A stretch of 64,000 nucleotides of DNA from Apostichopus japonicus (GCF_037975245.1 NC_092576.1:38767111-38831110), one strand, 5' to 3'; counted from the first letter of the stretch, positions 47,746-60,217 are shown. Notes: generated by a model not told the origin, from the sequence alone. A program made the numbers and translations.

Positions 47746-50700
47746 CTGTAAATAAGAAGTAAAAGAAATGACAAATTGCACTTAAACCATAGTTGCAAAT
47801 GCATTGGTAACACCCACGGTCACCACAGACTGCCCAATTAGATTCACTGTACACAGAGCCAATCATTACTGATATCGACATTGATGTCTTCTTTAATTAA
47901 AAAGAAATATAGATTTCAATAAATTCAGATGAAGACACTTTCACAACGTTCACGAAGTGTTCCCAGTTCCATGCTTCTTTCATCAGGTTCTGGTGTAAAT
48001 TTTCCTGTGGTATATGATATATATATATATGATAACAGCCTAAATTACTTATGAACTCTGGTTGGATTATTCATCAACATAGCCATATTGTGGTTCAGAA
48101 TGATTTAAGGGACAAGGGGTTTTACAGTGTAGTTAGTCCAGTCTTGTCTTACAGTGTAGTTAGTCCACTCTTGTCCACTCTGTGTGTTTCACCACTTGAT
48201 TTCACATTGCAATAAACCAATATTACATGTGAGTGACAGATTAGCAATGTTGTGTAGCAACGGTACATAACGATGAAGAGAATGATTAATACAGGCTTCT
48301 ACATTTTAAAGGAAAAAAAAAATAATTCATTTCTGTTTTACTACACTTAACTGTTTCAAACTTTCATTCTGGCTGACCCAAAACAAACTATGACGGCAAT
48401 TAAAGGGTGTGAAGACTCGCGCAAAAAGAACATCTAATGCCGGTAATCTGACCTAGTTTCGAATGAGGTGTAACAGAAGTGTTAGACACCACCATCGATG
48501 CCAGAAAATACACACACAGCTTGCTACCGTCGGTAATAAGACACTAGTGTACAGTCAGTGCATACAGCTGCGGTCATTACCCATGGCACAGTGTATACAC
48601 GATACAGCAATTGACATCTCAGGTCCAGCTTAAGATAACACGGTATCACGTTTCATTACTGTCAGCATTTTGAAGCGACACGAACAAAACTTCACTTGCA
48701 AGCAACAGAAAGTTAAGTTTTGCAGATGGCCGCACGCGGTTTGGGGCGAGTCTTCATTGCCTTAAATCTGAAGTAACATAGACATAAAAACTATGGGCTA
48801 TGAGCTTCCTGGTTGACTATGGTTTTACTTCTTGACATTTCCAAAAGCAAAGCAAGCTTTTTTCAGTCAATATGGTGCAAAAACACATAAGTTTAATCAA
48901 ATTCAACTCTTGTATGAGACATAACTTGGAAGTTAAAGAGGGGATGAAATGGTGGATTTTCATGTCTTAGAAATATTTATCTACATTACTTCAACACCAT
49001 GCATTCACTACTTCCCGTAAATGCAGCTGCCAAAGCCAGAAATTCGCTGTCGAAGTATTCCCTAGAGAACTCCCGAGCAGACACTTGTGAAAAAAACCTG
49101 CAGTTCATATGACGTCAGTAAAGGGACCATTTCAGCCAAAGCCGACTGCCCGATATTTACTGTTACGGCGTCATTCAGTTTACTACGTACAGGTAACTAC
49201 AACACACTCTCCTCATCAACTGAAAAAGTCATCTCCCGAATCTTCCGATTCCGAGGAAATGGGCCTTTACCTCTTAGAACATTCAAAAGCTTTGACAACA
49301 ATTATCTTCTTGAGGAAAAAGAAGAGGAAATAGTTTTTGAGGGTGATGAAGATATTGATGTTTTATCCTATCAATTGAGCCCCTTGCAGAAGAATTGTAA
49401 TACGTTCCCGATGGCCGAGACGCGTTGTTGCCGATGGAAGTCCCCGAGCAGAATGGTTGGACTATCCTGAACCGAAATTGGACGGTTGAGCATAAACAAA
49501 ACCACCATTATTAAGACCATAATATGAGTTAAATTTACTCGAATGTCGATGATCCTGCTACTTAACATAGTAGCAAATCTTCTAGAAATTGTGTTACTTA
49601 CAGTGCAAGGGCAACCCTATAGTACTAGTAGTAGTAACATGGGTCTAGACCTAACTAATAGACGTTCTATAACAGGCCAGCCTGTGTAAGTTGTATCATC
49701 CAATTGTTACGTTAAAATCATAACACAACGCCAGTCACCTAATCTCTATTACTAAAGAACACTGCAACAGTGTAATGTTGTGTGTACTCAGAAGTTTAAG
49801 AATGTCAAAAAAGCGTCTCGGAAGTGAGCTGGGTTCCTCGACCATATATACAACACTTTTTTTGGAAAGATTTTATTGCCCGACAATTTTTGATTGTTTA
49901 TTCCTGGAGGATGCAAGCTTTGTTTGACACAAATTGTGTATCATTGGAAAGCTACGAGTGTATATAAAATGATGATTCATAAATCTGTCCATTTCACCCC
50001 CTCTTTAAGTGTCATGTATGCCTACAGATTGTGTGCTTGTCCTTATGTAAATGAGTATTAATGGTTGACCAGCTTACTGTGATGAGGATGAATTTCCCCA
50101 TGCTCTTTCTTCTCCTCATATCGGACATGCTTAAATGTGAATGCTTGATTATAGTCTGACTAAATTTGTATATGAAAGGATGAATTCAGGCAAGTTTTTG
50201 AGTGGAATTCTTCTTTATAAATTGATCAATGTCTAAAGATAAAGAGTTAATATCTAAACAATGTACCCACTGCTACTTGAGGTTTTCAGACTTTGGCCTT
50301 GAATTTCAACTGAACCCTCTAGCCTTTAGATGAAAATGGTCCCTAAATAGCCTTAATTGTTGTTTCCAGTTTATTACCAAAGTCAGAAAAGTTTGTATTG
50401 CAGTATGTGTAAATGCTACATTGCAAAATCTGTTGTGTTGTGACCAATTATAGCACGCAATAGCTAGGAAAGTTTCGTAATTATGTTATCAACCTGCCAC
50501 CTTCACTGATGGTCACCATCGAGGTAAATGAATCTGGAGGATTCATGTCAATTGGGCGCGCGCGTACCATGCATGGAGGGTCTTGTGATGTGTTCCAGGG
50601 TGGTACCAAACTGATATTTCTGTGTAGCAGTTCGAGAATAGTGTTAGTGACTTTGTGAAAGATTTGTCGGTTCGGACATGGGAACTACAGGCATAAGAAG

Positions 50701-53700
50701 GTACTGGTACTTCATAGCTAATATGCTAACGTTAGACATGCTGGCACAGAGCAAGTACAGATACATTGGGCTTGCAGCGGGAAATGTCGATGTCTGAATT
50801 GTATTATCAAGAACGATTTGTTGTCGAAAAGGATTGTTGAACTGGACGTGTTGCTGTGGGGAAATGTTTAGTTCAGTGCAACCATGGAATTCTCCATGGG
50901 ACAGAGCCTAATGCTGCTCGACGGGAATATAGCTATCACGTTAGCTATGCACGGTTATTGCTAGGTAACGGGTGTCGTCTGCTGCTCTAAGCACGCGTAC
51001 ACATTTACGTACTAGTTGGGTGAAATCATCATGCGTAATGGGGAGAGTAATTTATTAGTACCACCCTGGAACACATCACATGACCCTCCATGCATGGTAC
51101 GCGCGTACTTACTGTGTGATAGTTTCTCCAGATTCATTTACCTCGATGATGGTCACTATGAAGTAGTCTGCACAGCTTGACACTGTGAGGTTCTTCGTGT
51201 AAACACTGTGTGGTAATATATCGTTATATGTCGACAGTGTAGTTTACAAGACAGTGTCTATACACAAAGATTCTGATACAAGGAAAGATATGTGCCAGGC
51301 AGTGCAGGCTAACTGTTAAAATGAGGTCATTTTACGACCATGGCAGGTGGATTACATAATTGTAGGAAACTTTTTTTTGCGGTAGCATGCTATATTTGGG
51401 GCCAATACAGCAGTATGACCTATAAGATTATATCTTCAACAGTTGTTCTGTTCTAGTCATATACCTCACTTTTTTATACGTGGTTTATTGTACAGTAACA
51501 TAAAGATGACATAAAAGCAAGCAGAGTGCAGTTAGCTGGATATTTACAAGGTACTTCATTTAGTTAGCCGGCTAAGGACAATCCTGTGGAGAAACAGTCA
51601 AACTCACCATCCTCATCTGATTCAGAGACTGAATATTTTCCATCTGTCTTGTTGTTGCAGTCAGTTTGTGTGTGTTTCTGCAAAACAAATATCCAACACA
51701 TCATAATTTTGGAAGATCAGGAAGATTGAACATAACTAGCTGAATGAGATGAAATCATGTACAATTAAAATAGTATATGATGTCAAAAGTCCTATATACA
51801 ATATTTTAAAATCAAATGGTAGATTATTCAAAAACTATTTTACACCATATATGATTAGCTGTTATCAGCATGCCTCTATTCAATTGTGTGACATGTCAGG
51901 GTAATTGCTTACTCTACAGAGAGTCATTGCATTTTTTTTTTGTACAGGGAGAGTCAAATTCTTATAGCAAGAGAAAATAGGTGGGACATATACTATGTGG
52001 TATGTACATCCCTTCAGCTGAAGTGGAAGCCAAGAGATACAAATTTACAGCCCATTTGCCATCACCATTCCCCCTACCCTTCAATGGGGTGTATACTAAA
52101 CCTATACAGGTTATAGCAAAAGTTTCAAGGTATACAATATTTTGTGTGAAAGTAACAAAATTACAAAATCAATAAGGGAGTTATCTCTCAATGTGATTTG
52201 GCATTGGTTCAATACATACCAGGAGTAGATGGTGGTAAATGTAGGAATTGAACAGAAAGTGGGTTAAAATAGTACATAAATGAAATACTACTATTGCTAC
52301 CTTTAACCTCAAAGTACAGGATAGCCAAAGCAATGGAGGTCAAGGCAACTCCAACAAACCCCCCCCCCCCCCCCTAACATCCTTAGCTTCAAGACAGAAC
52401 GGAAATGTTTTACAGCCCGGCCCCTGAATGATTCTCCCATTGCAAACAGGGTAAAAAGGGTCTATGTTAAAGGTATGCTGTATTGACCCCAAATATGCAA
52501 AATTTTCAAATATGGTCCATTGCATATGGTCATAATTTTTATACTCTTCATATTACCACCCTGAAGGTAATTTACCTCACTGGGACATCCAGCCATCTTC
52601 TTTGCTTATTTAGCATTATGGGAAAAGTTTAGAGGGTAATGCCTCCAGGAAAAGTGCAGTTTGAAATAATATAGCAAGTATAGCATTTAGTTAGGGGCCT
52701 ATACATCTTTAACCTCTATACATTAAGAGTGATCAAGAGAAATATATTGGGTTGGGATAACTTAAGTACATATAGGCAAAGGTATTAGTAAGTATATAGG
52801 AATACCACCTTTGAAATTAATTTATTAGCCAGGCAACAAAAAAGGAGGGCAGAGGATATACCCAGTAGCTTATCAAAAGGAAGGGGATCAAACGGGGATC
52901 AGGACCGCCAAGAAGTCATCCCTTAGCTTCCAGATGGAAGGTATAACAGAAGTTTTTTAAACAATACCGCTGACATTTGTTCATCCCTTAGATAGAAAAG
53001 AACAGGGCAGGAATATGCCCAGTAGCTTGGACAAACAAGGGGGGGGGGGGAGGCAGAGCATCCACAGGGAAGACTTAAAAACATAATCAGGACCACCAAG
53101 AAGTCTACCCTCAGCTTCCAGATGGAAGCCAGCTGGGGGTACACTTCAGAGCCCCAATGATCACCCCCTCCCCCCCCCCCTCCGATCCTTCCGTTGGAAA
53201 CAGTTTAACATAGGGTCTATGTTAACCTATACACATTGAGTATTGCAGTTATCAAAATTAGACAATCAATAAAGGAAGCACCTCTCAATTTGATTTTACA
53301 TCGTTTCATGCATACGAGGGCATGGAGAATGGGTGAGGGTAGAGATTAAAGGAAAAATGTGACAAAGATATTTGGGAGTAGGTGAACATTATTACATATA
53401 GGCAAAGGTATATTGGGAAGTATATCTAAGAATACTACCGTGAAATTAAATCGGTTAGATAATAAAAAGAAGAAAAGTAGGGTAGGGATATATCCTGAAG
53501 TTTAGCCAAACAAGGAGGGGAGGATAAGGGGGGGGGGGATAAATCAGGACCACCAAGAAATCTACCCTTAGCTTCCAGATGGTAGCCAGCTGGGGGAATA
53601 TTTGATAGCCCATCAAACAGAAAATGTTATAGCCAGGGGGAGTGTATAGCCTAGTGGTTAACGCCGGCGTCTCCCAGTCATGAGATCCCCGGTTCGACTC

Positions 53701-56008
53701 CCCGCCGACAGCAATGTGTGTCGTCTGGCAAGGGTGTTGTTCAATAACAACTTCCCGACATGGACGTTAAATGGATGTGTGCCGAGAGATTGGCTACGGT
53801 CAGCTTGCGAGTCTATAGGCCTCCATGGCTTCTTTCGCGAGTTCCTGCTTGCGGGAAGATCACTATACATACATACATACAATAAATCCCTGTGGCCCAT
53901 TGCAAATATGGATAATTGGGGACTTTGTTTACCTCTTCATAATTGAAAGTTATCAATAACATAATAAGGCAATCTAAAAGGGAGGAAACTTTCAATGCTA
54001 TCTTGCATTGGGTCTGCTTAACAGGTTTAGAGGAGGGGTAGGGTCGAGATTGAAGAGAAAGGGGGAGATGTTTTGGAGTGGGGTAACATTATTAAGTATG
54101 CTATATTAATAGTGAACTGTCTAGCACTGCTATTTTTGACCTTAATGTATGTACAGAGCAATACAGGACAAGAAATTCCCCATCCCCTTGCCATTTGTTG
54201 CAAAACAGAAGCCAAGGGATAATTTTTCACAGCCCCAATGTTTCTCCCCATTACAAACAGGGTCAAAAGGGATCAATGTTAACCTCTGCACATGCAGTAT
54301 TGCCTGCAGTAACAAAATTAGGCAATCAACAGAGGAGGCAACTCTCAATGTGGTTTTAGAGTGAGTATTCTAACTTGGCATACACAATTTCTTAAAGTTA
54401 TTGAATGAATGAACAAACATTTACAGATACACAATGAACATGAAGTTTACCCACTAAAAATCCCAAATGCATAAATGGCAATAAGATGTATACAGATCAA
54501 CCTCACTATAGTGCTTTAATATTGGATTCTATGCAGTACTCTTTTTGCCTTTTTCCAATTTATTTGGTATTGACTTGTCCGCTTTCTAGTGAATACTTTA
54601 GGATATATTATTCCTTTCAACATTTCATCATGGACTGGTTTAACTTTAAGTTATGAGTAGGGGATAATTGCTATCTGTATGGAATAACGTATGAAGCAAG
54701 CATGAATGAGTTCTGACACATTATTACAATGTCAACATTAAGTTTATTTAAGGTGATCCTAGCAGGTTAGGGTCATGTACCATAGATCCTATTGCTCAAT
54801 TGACACATGCTTTTGCAGTTTGCTTTCTTGCATTGCAATTGCAAAGAGATATCTTATAGTTTTAACACATTGACATAGTCCCAGATTTATCCATTTTATT
54901 AAATGTTTTCTTTTAATGGGGTTGCAATAAAAATAGATATTTAAATAATCAAACATAACCAACTAGTCAACCAAATAAACAATCAATCAATACTGTAAAA
55001 TAAAAGCAAGCCTTTGTCAAAGTTAATGTACAGTAAAGGCTGTTAAACGAACTACAGTATTGATTAGATGAGCATGATTTATATTGCTCTGTTTTACGCA
55101 GCCTTAATTTCTATTGATGAATCTTTCTTAGATGATCAATAAAGCAGAAGGATTACCTTCAAAAGGCCACAAAAGGACATGTTTTCCAGGCTGGAACTGT
55201 CATTGGTCGCTGCCTGGAAGAAATTTCATTTTGTAGATTTGAATGAAGTATAATGAAAGAGTATTTTAAGTAAAGGGCAACACTAAATATAAGTGTATTT
55301 TATATGAAATAGATTTGTGGTTTCAAACTAGTGTACTTAAACCAGTAGTCAGCCAAGTTAGCCAACTTTTGACTGCAAGAACTTTTGACAGCAAGAAATT
55401 CAGGCACTCAGCCATGAACAAACTGATTACCAGCCAATCCCATGCTATCCGCCCTTCCCCTCGCCCCCCCCCCCCACAAACTCACACCTCCACAGAAATA
55501 CAAAGTCTTAACTCTCCAGAGAAAGGGCTTATCAGAGTATCACTTTTCTGTGTGGTAAAAAGAGCTAGTGCACAGGTGCAATCATATCCATAAATGTCTG
55601 CAACTTACCTGACTTATAAACAAATTTGTCCGAAACAATAGAATGGAAAACAAGTGCAACAAAAACTTACGGGTACTACAGAGTTATCTCTGACATCACT
55701 GTCTGTAGCTTCTTCCTCATTCTCTGGCTGCTAAAGAGAAACAAATACTCCTCAATTGATTTTAATATAAATGAAATTCAATGCACTTTAAAGAATTGAT
55801 GTAAGTAGAGATATGAAGGAGAAGGGGGGGGGGGGTTCAGGTACCTAACGGTACTGTGGTAACTTCTCTAGAATTACTGTAGAACATTACCAGACAGAAC
55901 ATAACATAAACAAATCATAACAACTAAAAAGTACTCCAATGTTGCTTTTTCACTTGGGAAGTTTGCACTTACTTGTGCATCATTACTTTGAGTAAAAATA
56001 TTGGCCAT
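47621..56008 (-). CDS. Five-exon gene for a 115-residue acidic protein with a zinc-finger-like C terminus
   Basis: Coding exons: 56008-55973 (MANIFTQSNDAQ), 55730-55671, 55213-55157, 51677-51608 and 47745-47621. All have GT/AG junctions: donors GTAAGT, GTAAGT, GTAATC, GTGAGT; acceptors CTCTTTAG, TTTCTTCCAG, GTTTTGCAG, TTATTTACAG. Phases agree throughout (0, 0, 0, 1). The protein is short and Glu/Asp/Ser-rich (PENEEEATDSD; SVSESDED). It ends QCPFCSKTLAGSQLSRQKEI and KNHFN, which resembles a C2H2 finger: Cys-x2-Cys is present but a Gln stands where the first His is expected, so zinc binding is doubtful. A non-coding first exon may lie near 59108 (CAACGTAAGT donor). The third and last introns are large; the last carries two non-autonomous DNA elements. 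No known family recognised. Confidence 0.62.
48937..50004. mobile_element. ~1.07 kb non-autonomous element flanked by TTAA
   Basis: The left end AGAGGGGATGAAATGG and the inverse of the right end AGAGGGGGTGAAATGG form terminal inverted repeats. Each is bordered by TTAA (48933-48936 and 50005-50008), the target duplication used by piggyBac-type transposases. The interior has short open frames (49087-49470 plus strand, with SSPESSDSEE in an overlapping frame) but no recognisable transposase. It lies in the last intron of the five-exon gene. Confidence 0.72.
50517..51147. mobile_element. 631-bp foldback element with 9-bp target duplication
   Basis: Long inverted ends share ATCGAGGTAAATGAATCTGG, and further in CGCGCGTACCATGCATGGAG and GTGATGTGTTCCAGGGTGGT, about 90 bp each side with small indels. 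GATGGTCAC occurs directly outside both ends (50508-50516 and 51148-51156), a 9-bp duplication fitting Mutator-like or related transposases. There is no coding capacity, so it is non-autonomous. Confidence 0.85.
52470..52700. mobile_element. Second copy of the GGCCCCAATT-end MITE family
   Basis: The left end TATGCTGTATTGACCCCAAA resembles the element at 33120-33364, and AATTTACCTCACTGGGACAT is the inverse of its interior. The right end is decayed (TTAGTTAGGGGCCTATAC). Inserted in the satellite block. Confidence 0.55.
53638..53881 (+). mobile_element. tRNA-derived SINE
   Basis: The head carries a pol III A box (TAGCCTAGTGGTTAACG, about 53648-53664) and a perfect B box (GGTTCGACTCC, about 53691-53701). 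A non-tRNA body follows (CGTCTGGCAAGG through TTGCGGGAAG), and the tail is (ATAC)n then AATAAA. The element interrupts a satellite monomer between ATGTTATAGCCAGGG and GGCCCATTGCAAATATGG. It is a retroposon, not a functional tRNA gene. Confidence 0.88.
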
Positions 56009-58242
56009 ATTCCGAGGCCTGTTCTTATGTTACAACTGAACATTAGACGTAACATACATCAATTCTTGAAGAATCAGACGTGTTTACTGATGAAATACAG
56101 TAGCAGCTTGTGACTATGGCGACTATGGATTCGAGTCGTATCAACATTTCTAAAGTAACTGTAATTTATTTTTCGGGGGCATTGTGGCAAACATTAAACA
56201 CAATGCGGCAATAGGTTTCCTGAACAAACTTATACATTTTGTACAAAAATATAACTTTACATTTTACGTCGGAACCGGGTAGTATGTTCGGAACCAGGTA
56301 GCAATCAGTTGGGCGGGTACTTGGGTTACTTGTGCAAAGACTAGTTTATATCAATCTCATGTCAAAGCTTTAAAGAGACTATTGCAGCCGGATCAAGACC
56401 TTTTCTGTATAATTACATGACACAAAATCTTACAATTTTGCAAGAAAATTGGTATGTGTAGCAATTGAGATGTGAGATGTATACATCTCCCATGATCACA
56501 GAAACTGCAACAAATCAACTAATTGTATCTTAAAGATCTGTACTTACTGGCCCCATATTAAGCATGCTATCACTTTAAAAGCTTATGAGATTACATTCTA
56601 GCTGTAGACTGTAGAAGTTAAAAAAAAAAAAGCTCTGACTTCAAATTAGCCTGGAAATATATACATCATTCTTCTTATGTTTTTCACTAGTATGTGTTCT
56701 TCTGGTACAGTTCAGTTTGCAAAGACGATGAAAAAATAAATGTTGTTAAACTGATTGATTCTGAGAGGTTCAGATCATGTCTAGCTTGGCTTGAGCATTA
56801 CAGTATCTCTTGTAGAGTTGGCATGTTGAATGTTGGAACTTGGAATACAGCAAGCACACTTTAAGTTACATATAAACTCTGACAAAATGCTTTGTACTAA
56901 GTTTAACTGGAAAAGATACAAAATTTAACAATGTACTGTACCTATTTTGTCATCTATCCAACAAGATGTCAATGAAGTGTGATCTGTTTTCTCTTTGCAG
57001 TAGTTAATAGCTGCCTGCAAATGGCTAGTTTTTCTTAATCTTGGACATAACTTCATCTACAGGTCTGAAATACAAAATAGGTGTAAGATGGATGGTCACA
57101 ACTCTTCTAAGACTAAAGTAAAGTAGGCCTAGGATATGTTATGTTACTCTATGAGTATTATACATAGATGTGAGTTCAAAGACACCCTTCTCTAATCTGC
57201 ACTATTTGAACAATTGTGTCTGGCCATAAATGAGTAGAAAATTCTAGACTAGTCAAGCATAGCAGGCTGGTGGGCTTTATCTCCAAAAGGTAGGTTGAAG
57301 CGTGAGCATTCTCATTGTGTTCCCTGTTGATTGAATATACAATCTTATATGGACTAAAATGAAGTCAATCCACTTCCATAAGTCATGAAGATTTTGATTA
57401 AACAATTGTCCAGCCTAAGCTCAAATTTATTGACAGCCAAACCTTCCAATATTTCCCTATCAAAGCATTGTTCAATTGAAATTACACAATTCACATTGCA
57501 CTAACAAATCAAAAACCAATTGCATTTCATCAGAAAAATATGATGATTGAGAACTCCTTGGGTCCTTTATTCAAAGAAAATGGCCCAATACCACGGTAGT
57601 ACTTTATTGTTCAAATTGTTGAGTGGTAATGGCAGTGGTGACAGCTGCTTTGATTTGCCAGCATGATAAATGTGATACTTACTTTCTTAGTGAGGATGCA
57701 TTGAATTAGTTGAACTTGCGAATGATTAGCCTACACATAGTTTGTAAGTTGTAGGACTACCAGTACTGCAGTACCTAGTACTAGGTATCACCATTTAATA
57801 CATTACACGTGCAGTAGTAACTAACTGTAGTATAGTAAAGGCTTCATGATTGACGCACCCTCGTAATTGACACACCTTCAAATATTACTAGCAACGATAC
57901 AGCAGGCCACCTAAAGCAGAATAGCAGTGTAACAGAATTACATATTTCATCAGCTTGAATCCATTTCAGCTATTTGCTGACCAAATTGTGGTTTTTCTTA
58001 AGCTTTTAACACACTCCACCCAGTTGTGCACGTTTCTTGGTCATTTGGAATCTTACACCCTAAAAATAACCAACATTACCTCAATATGATACCACTTATC
58101 TCTGGGACCTGACCTGTCTGAGCTTAGAGGCTCAGAGCATAGCAAACTGCATACAAAGTCAATTGATGTATACTAAGGCCTCACTACACTACACTACAGT
58201 TAGCTTATCAACGAATGTGTCAATTTAGGGGTATGAAAGAAC
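56009..58242. other. 5' region of the five-exon gene, no other genes seen
   Basis: A possible acceptor (ACATAAGAACAG) lies just upstream of the ATG at 56008, which would make this an intron of the 5' UTR reaching to about 59108. No further exon or repeat is supported. Confidence 0.35.
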
Positions 58243-58526
58243 AAAGTGGCTATTCTTACGACTAGTTGTAAGAATAATTTCCGACTACGCATGCGCAGTT
58301 GCTATTTTAATGACCAGGAATACTGTTTTTACGACGAGGAGTAACAATAGTTTGCGGTTAGGGTTAGGGTAAGGGTTAGGATTGAGGTTTAGGGTTATGT
58401 TTAGGGTTAGGGTTACCCCTACTACATGACAGTTGCTTTATTTACTTTACTGCACTTGAATTTGCCTTTGTCGTAAGAATAGTTTATAAATAATTGTTAC
58501 GACTCGTTGTAAGAATAGCCACGGCC
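58243..58526. mobile_element. ~284-bp MITE with internal TTAGGG-like tract and 10-bp target duplication
   Basis: Inverted ends begin GTGGCTATTCTTAC at both termini (58246 inward; 58522 inward) and match over about 35 bp with five changes. ATGAAAGAAC stands outside both ends (58233-58242 and 58527-58536). The interior includes CGCATGCGCAG and a tract of TTAGGG/TTTAGGG variants (about 58355-58415). The size, ends and duplication fit a non-autonomous DNA transposon. Confidence 0.85.
58355..58415 (+). repeat. Interstitial telomere-like (TTAGGG)n variants
   Basis: About eight TTAGGG-type units with single-base variants (GTAAGGG, TTTAGGG) lie inside the MITE. Confidence 0.9.
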
Positions 58527-59101
58527 ATGAAAGAACTTGACACGGCAGACATTTTGAGGTCAAATTCTGCTCAATTGTACAGTGCAAAAGCACAGAACCC
58601 TAAATATTTAGAGATCATTACATTTCTGAGGAACTACACATATGAAAAACACATACAGTTGAGTGATTTGGATTTTTCCTTGATATACAGTACATCGTTG
58701 ATCAAATCCTATAGGCTTAAGTGCGTCAATTATCCCACCATGATACTAGTAGTAGTAACACGTAAATTTAGGCTACAATTCTTCAGAACAGCAAGGAAGC
58801 CCCAAAGCCCCCTACTCATGACTTTCAAATACAAACAAGTAGCCTAATGAATGAGATAGGTACTTGTTCGGCTCGGCACACTCGATACCTCCTACCCTAT
58901 AGTACCTAGCTTAGGCTTTCCTAAGGTACAGTATGCCATACAACCGGCTAATATGCACAATTTCCATCCAATAATACTGCTGTTAGTGGCGACAAGTTTC
59001 ACATAAAGTATATTGGATATTCAGGCAATGCGTAAGCCTTGGTTTCAAGTGAGCACCTTATCGGTAGTCTTTCGCCGATAAAATTACAGCTAAAATGAGA
59101 T

Positions 59102-59230
59102 ACTTACGTTGCTGAATGATATACAGGATGTGTACAACAGTCGTAGCCTACTTCGCGTACGTACGAACAGTGTATACCTCTGTGCTGTGTCTAAACAGTT
59201 GATGGCGACATGTCGTTACAAGTCTCTTAC
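59102..59230 (-). promoter_or_regulatory. Candidate first, non-coding exon and promoter area of the five-exon gene
   Basis: A consensus donor (CAACGTAAGTATC, exon end 59108) follows a CpG-containing stretch (TACGTACGCGAAG) on the minus strand. It could be the 5' UTR exon of the gene whose ATG is at 56008. No TATA box or initiator could be assigned. Confidence 0.3.
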
Positions 59231-59679
59231 TGCGATGGTCTAAAATTGCCAATTTTCGTTATTTTACATCCAGAATATTCCAAATTTCACCAAGAATAGC
59301 AATCATGTGTCTTTAATACAAATTCGGGATGTCGCTGATATATATATCCTAGTTTTCCCGTATATTGAGCGGAAAGTTGAGGTTAACATATATCCTACAT
59401 ACACCGTATGCGAAAATAACGTCATATACACTGTTGAGTGAGGCTCAGATTTGCACTGAAAATGCTCTTTATCGCAAGAACATACAATTAATTCTAAGTT
59501 AATTTCTGATAAATACCATCATGTTGTCTACATTCGAAGTGAAATTTGTTTACACAACGCACGATATTTGAATTGGTAACGTCTCAGACTTATGTTTACC
59601 AAGAAGTTGGTAAACAGATGCCCAAGGTACACATAGGCCCCAGCTACCACCCACGAATGTAAACATATGCCCGCATTCA

Positions 59680-59683
<4 letters not shown>

Positions 59684-59736
<53 letters not shown>
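59684..59736. repeat. (TA)n microsatellite
   Basis: Uninterrupted TA run of about 53 nt. Confidence 0.97.
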
Positions 59737-59738
<2 letters not shown>

Positions 59739-59799
59739 AACATTTAAATTGTACTTATATTTATGTATATGTATGTATACACATATATATTTTGTTTTT

Positions 59800-59912
59800 T
59801 CTTTTCTTTTCTTTCTTCAGGGAGTCTTCCACATTGTTAAGCTTTTAAGCTTTATGGAAGACTTCCCTCCACTTTTTACTTTTGTGGCAAAACAAATAAA
59901 TAAATAAATATA
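59800..59912 (+). repeat. Retroelement 3' end: hairpin plus (AAAT)n tail
   Basis: GGGAGTCTTCCACAT and, inverted, ATGGAAGACTTCCC form a stem around an AAGCTTTTAAGCTT palindrome. GTGGCAAAACAAATAAATAA, a simple AAAT tail, follows. This is the usual form of a short 5'-truncated non-LTR insertion. Confidence 0.5.
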
Positions 59913-60152
59913 TGGCCATCATGACCAGTCGTCTTGTACGGGATGGATTAATTAGTGCACGTAAACACGATTTATATTTAATCGTGCGTATAACACTCCA
60001 TGGTTAGACATTAGAGAAAAAGAACAGACAGTTTATACGTAAAGAGTTTAAGGAAAAAATAAAAAGCAGTGTACTCCTTATTTGTTACCATGCAAACAAA
60101 CACACACAAACACAACACATCCAGGCAAATTCATTGCAATATAAACAAAAGT

Positions 60153-60217
60153 CTAACCAACCTTCTTCCATCGACCGGTTTGGAGATCAAGATAACAGGC
60201 ATTACTCGGCCACAAAA
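60153..60217 (-). CDS. Terminal GRW exon of the fourth NLR locus
   Basis: The acceptor TCTCTTTTTCAG (first base 60217) is followed, in phase 1, by VLWPSNACYLDLQTGRWKK, then Val-Gly and TAG at 60155-60153. It aligns with the GRW exon at 20241-20338. The G from the preceding 77-nt exon completes the Val codon. The position AAGAAG/GTTGGT is an alternative but poor donor; stopping here is preferred. This is the C terminus of an NLR of the same family. Confidence 0.68.

Larger units (their letters stand above)
51940..54370. repeat. Satellite-related block 2 with insertions
   Basis: Copies of the block-1 monomer recur with anchors GGTGTATACTAAACC (52086), GGGTCTATGTTAA (52459, 53214) and ATCAATGTTAACCTC (54272), plus AATCAATAAGGGAG and CACAGCCCC-type stretches. 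The block is interrupted by a MITE copy (about 52470-52700) and a SINE (53638-53881). Confidence 0.7.

Noticed and set aside
47950-48010. CTGATGA...GAAAGTGTC on the minus strand, hammerhead-like
   Set aside because: No convincing stem II or stem I could be folded between and around the core blocks.
53648-53701. tRNA gene
   Set aside because: A and B boxes are present, but they are followed by a SINE body and ATAC tail; the anticodon arm could not be assigned.
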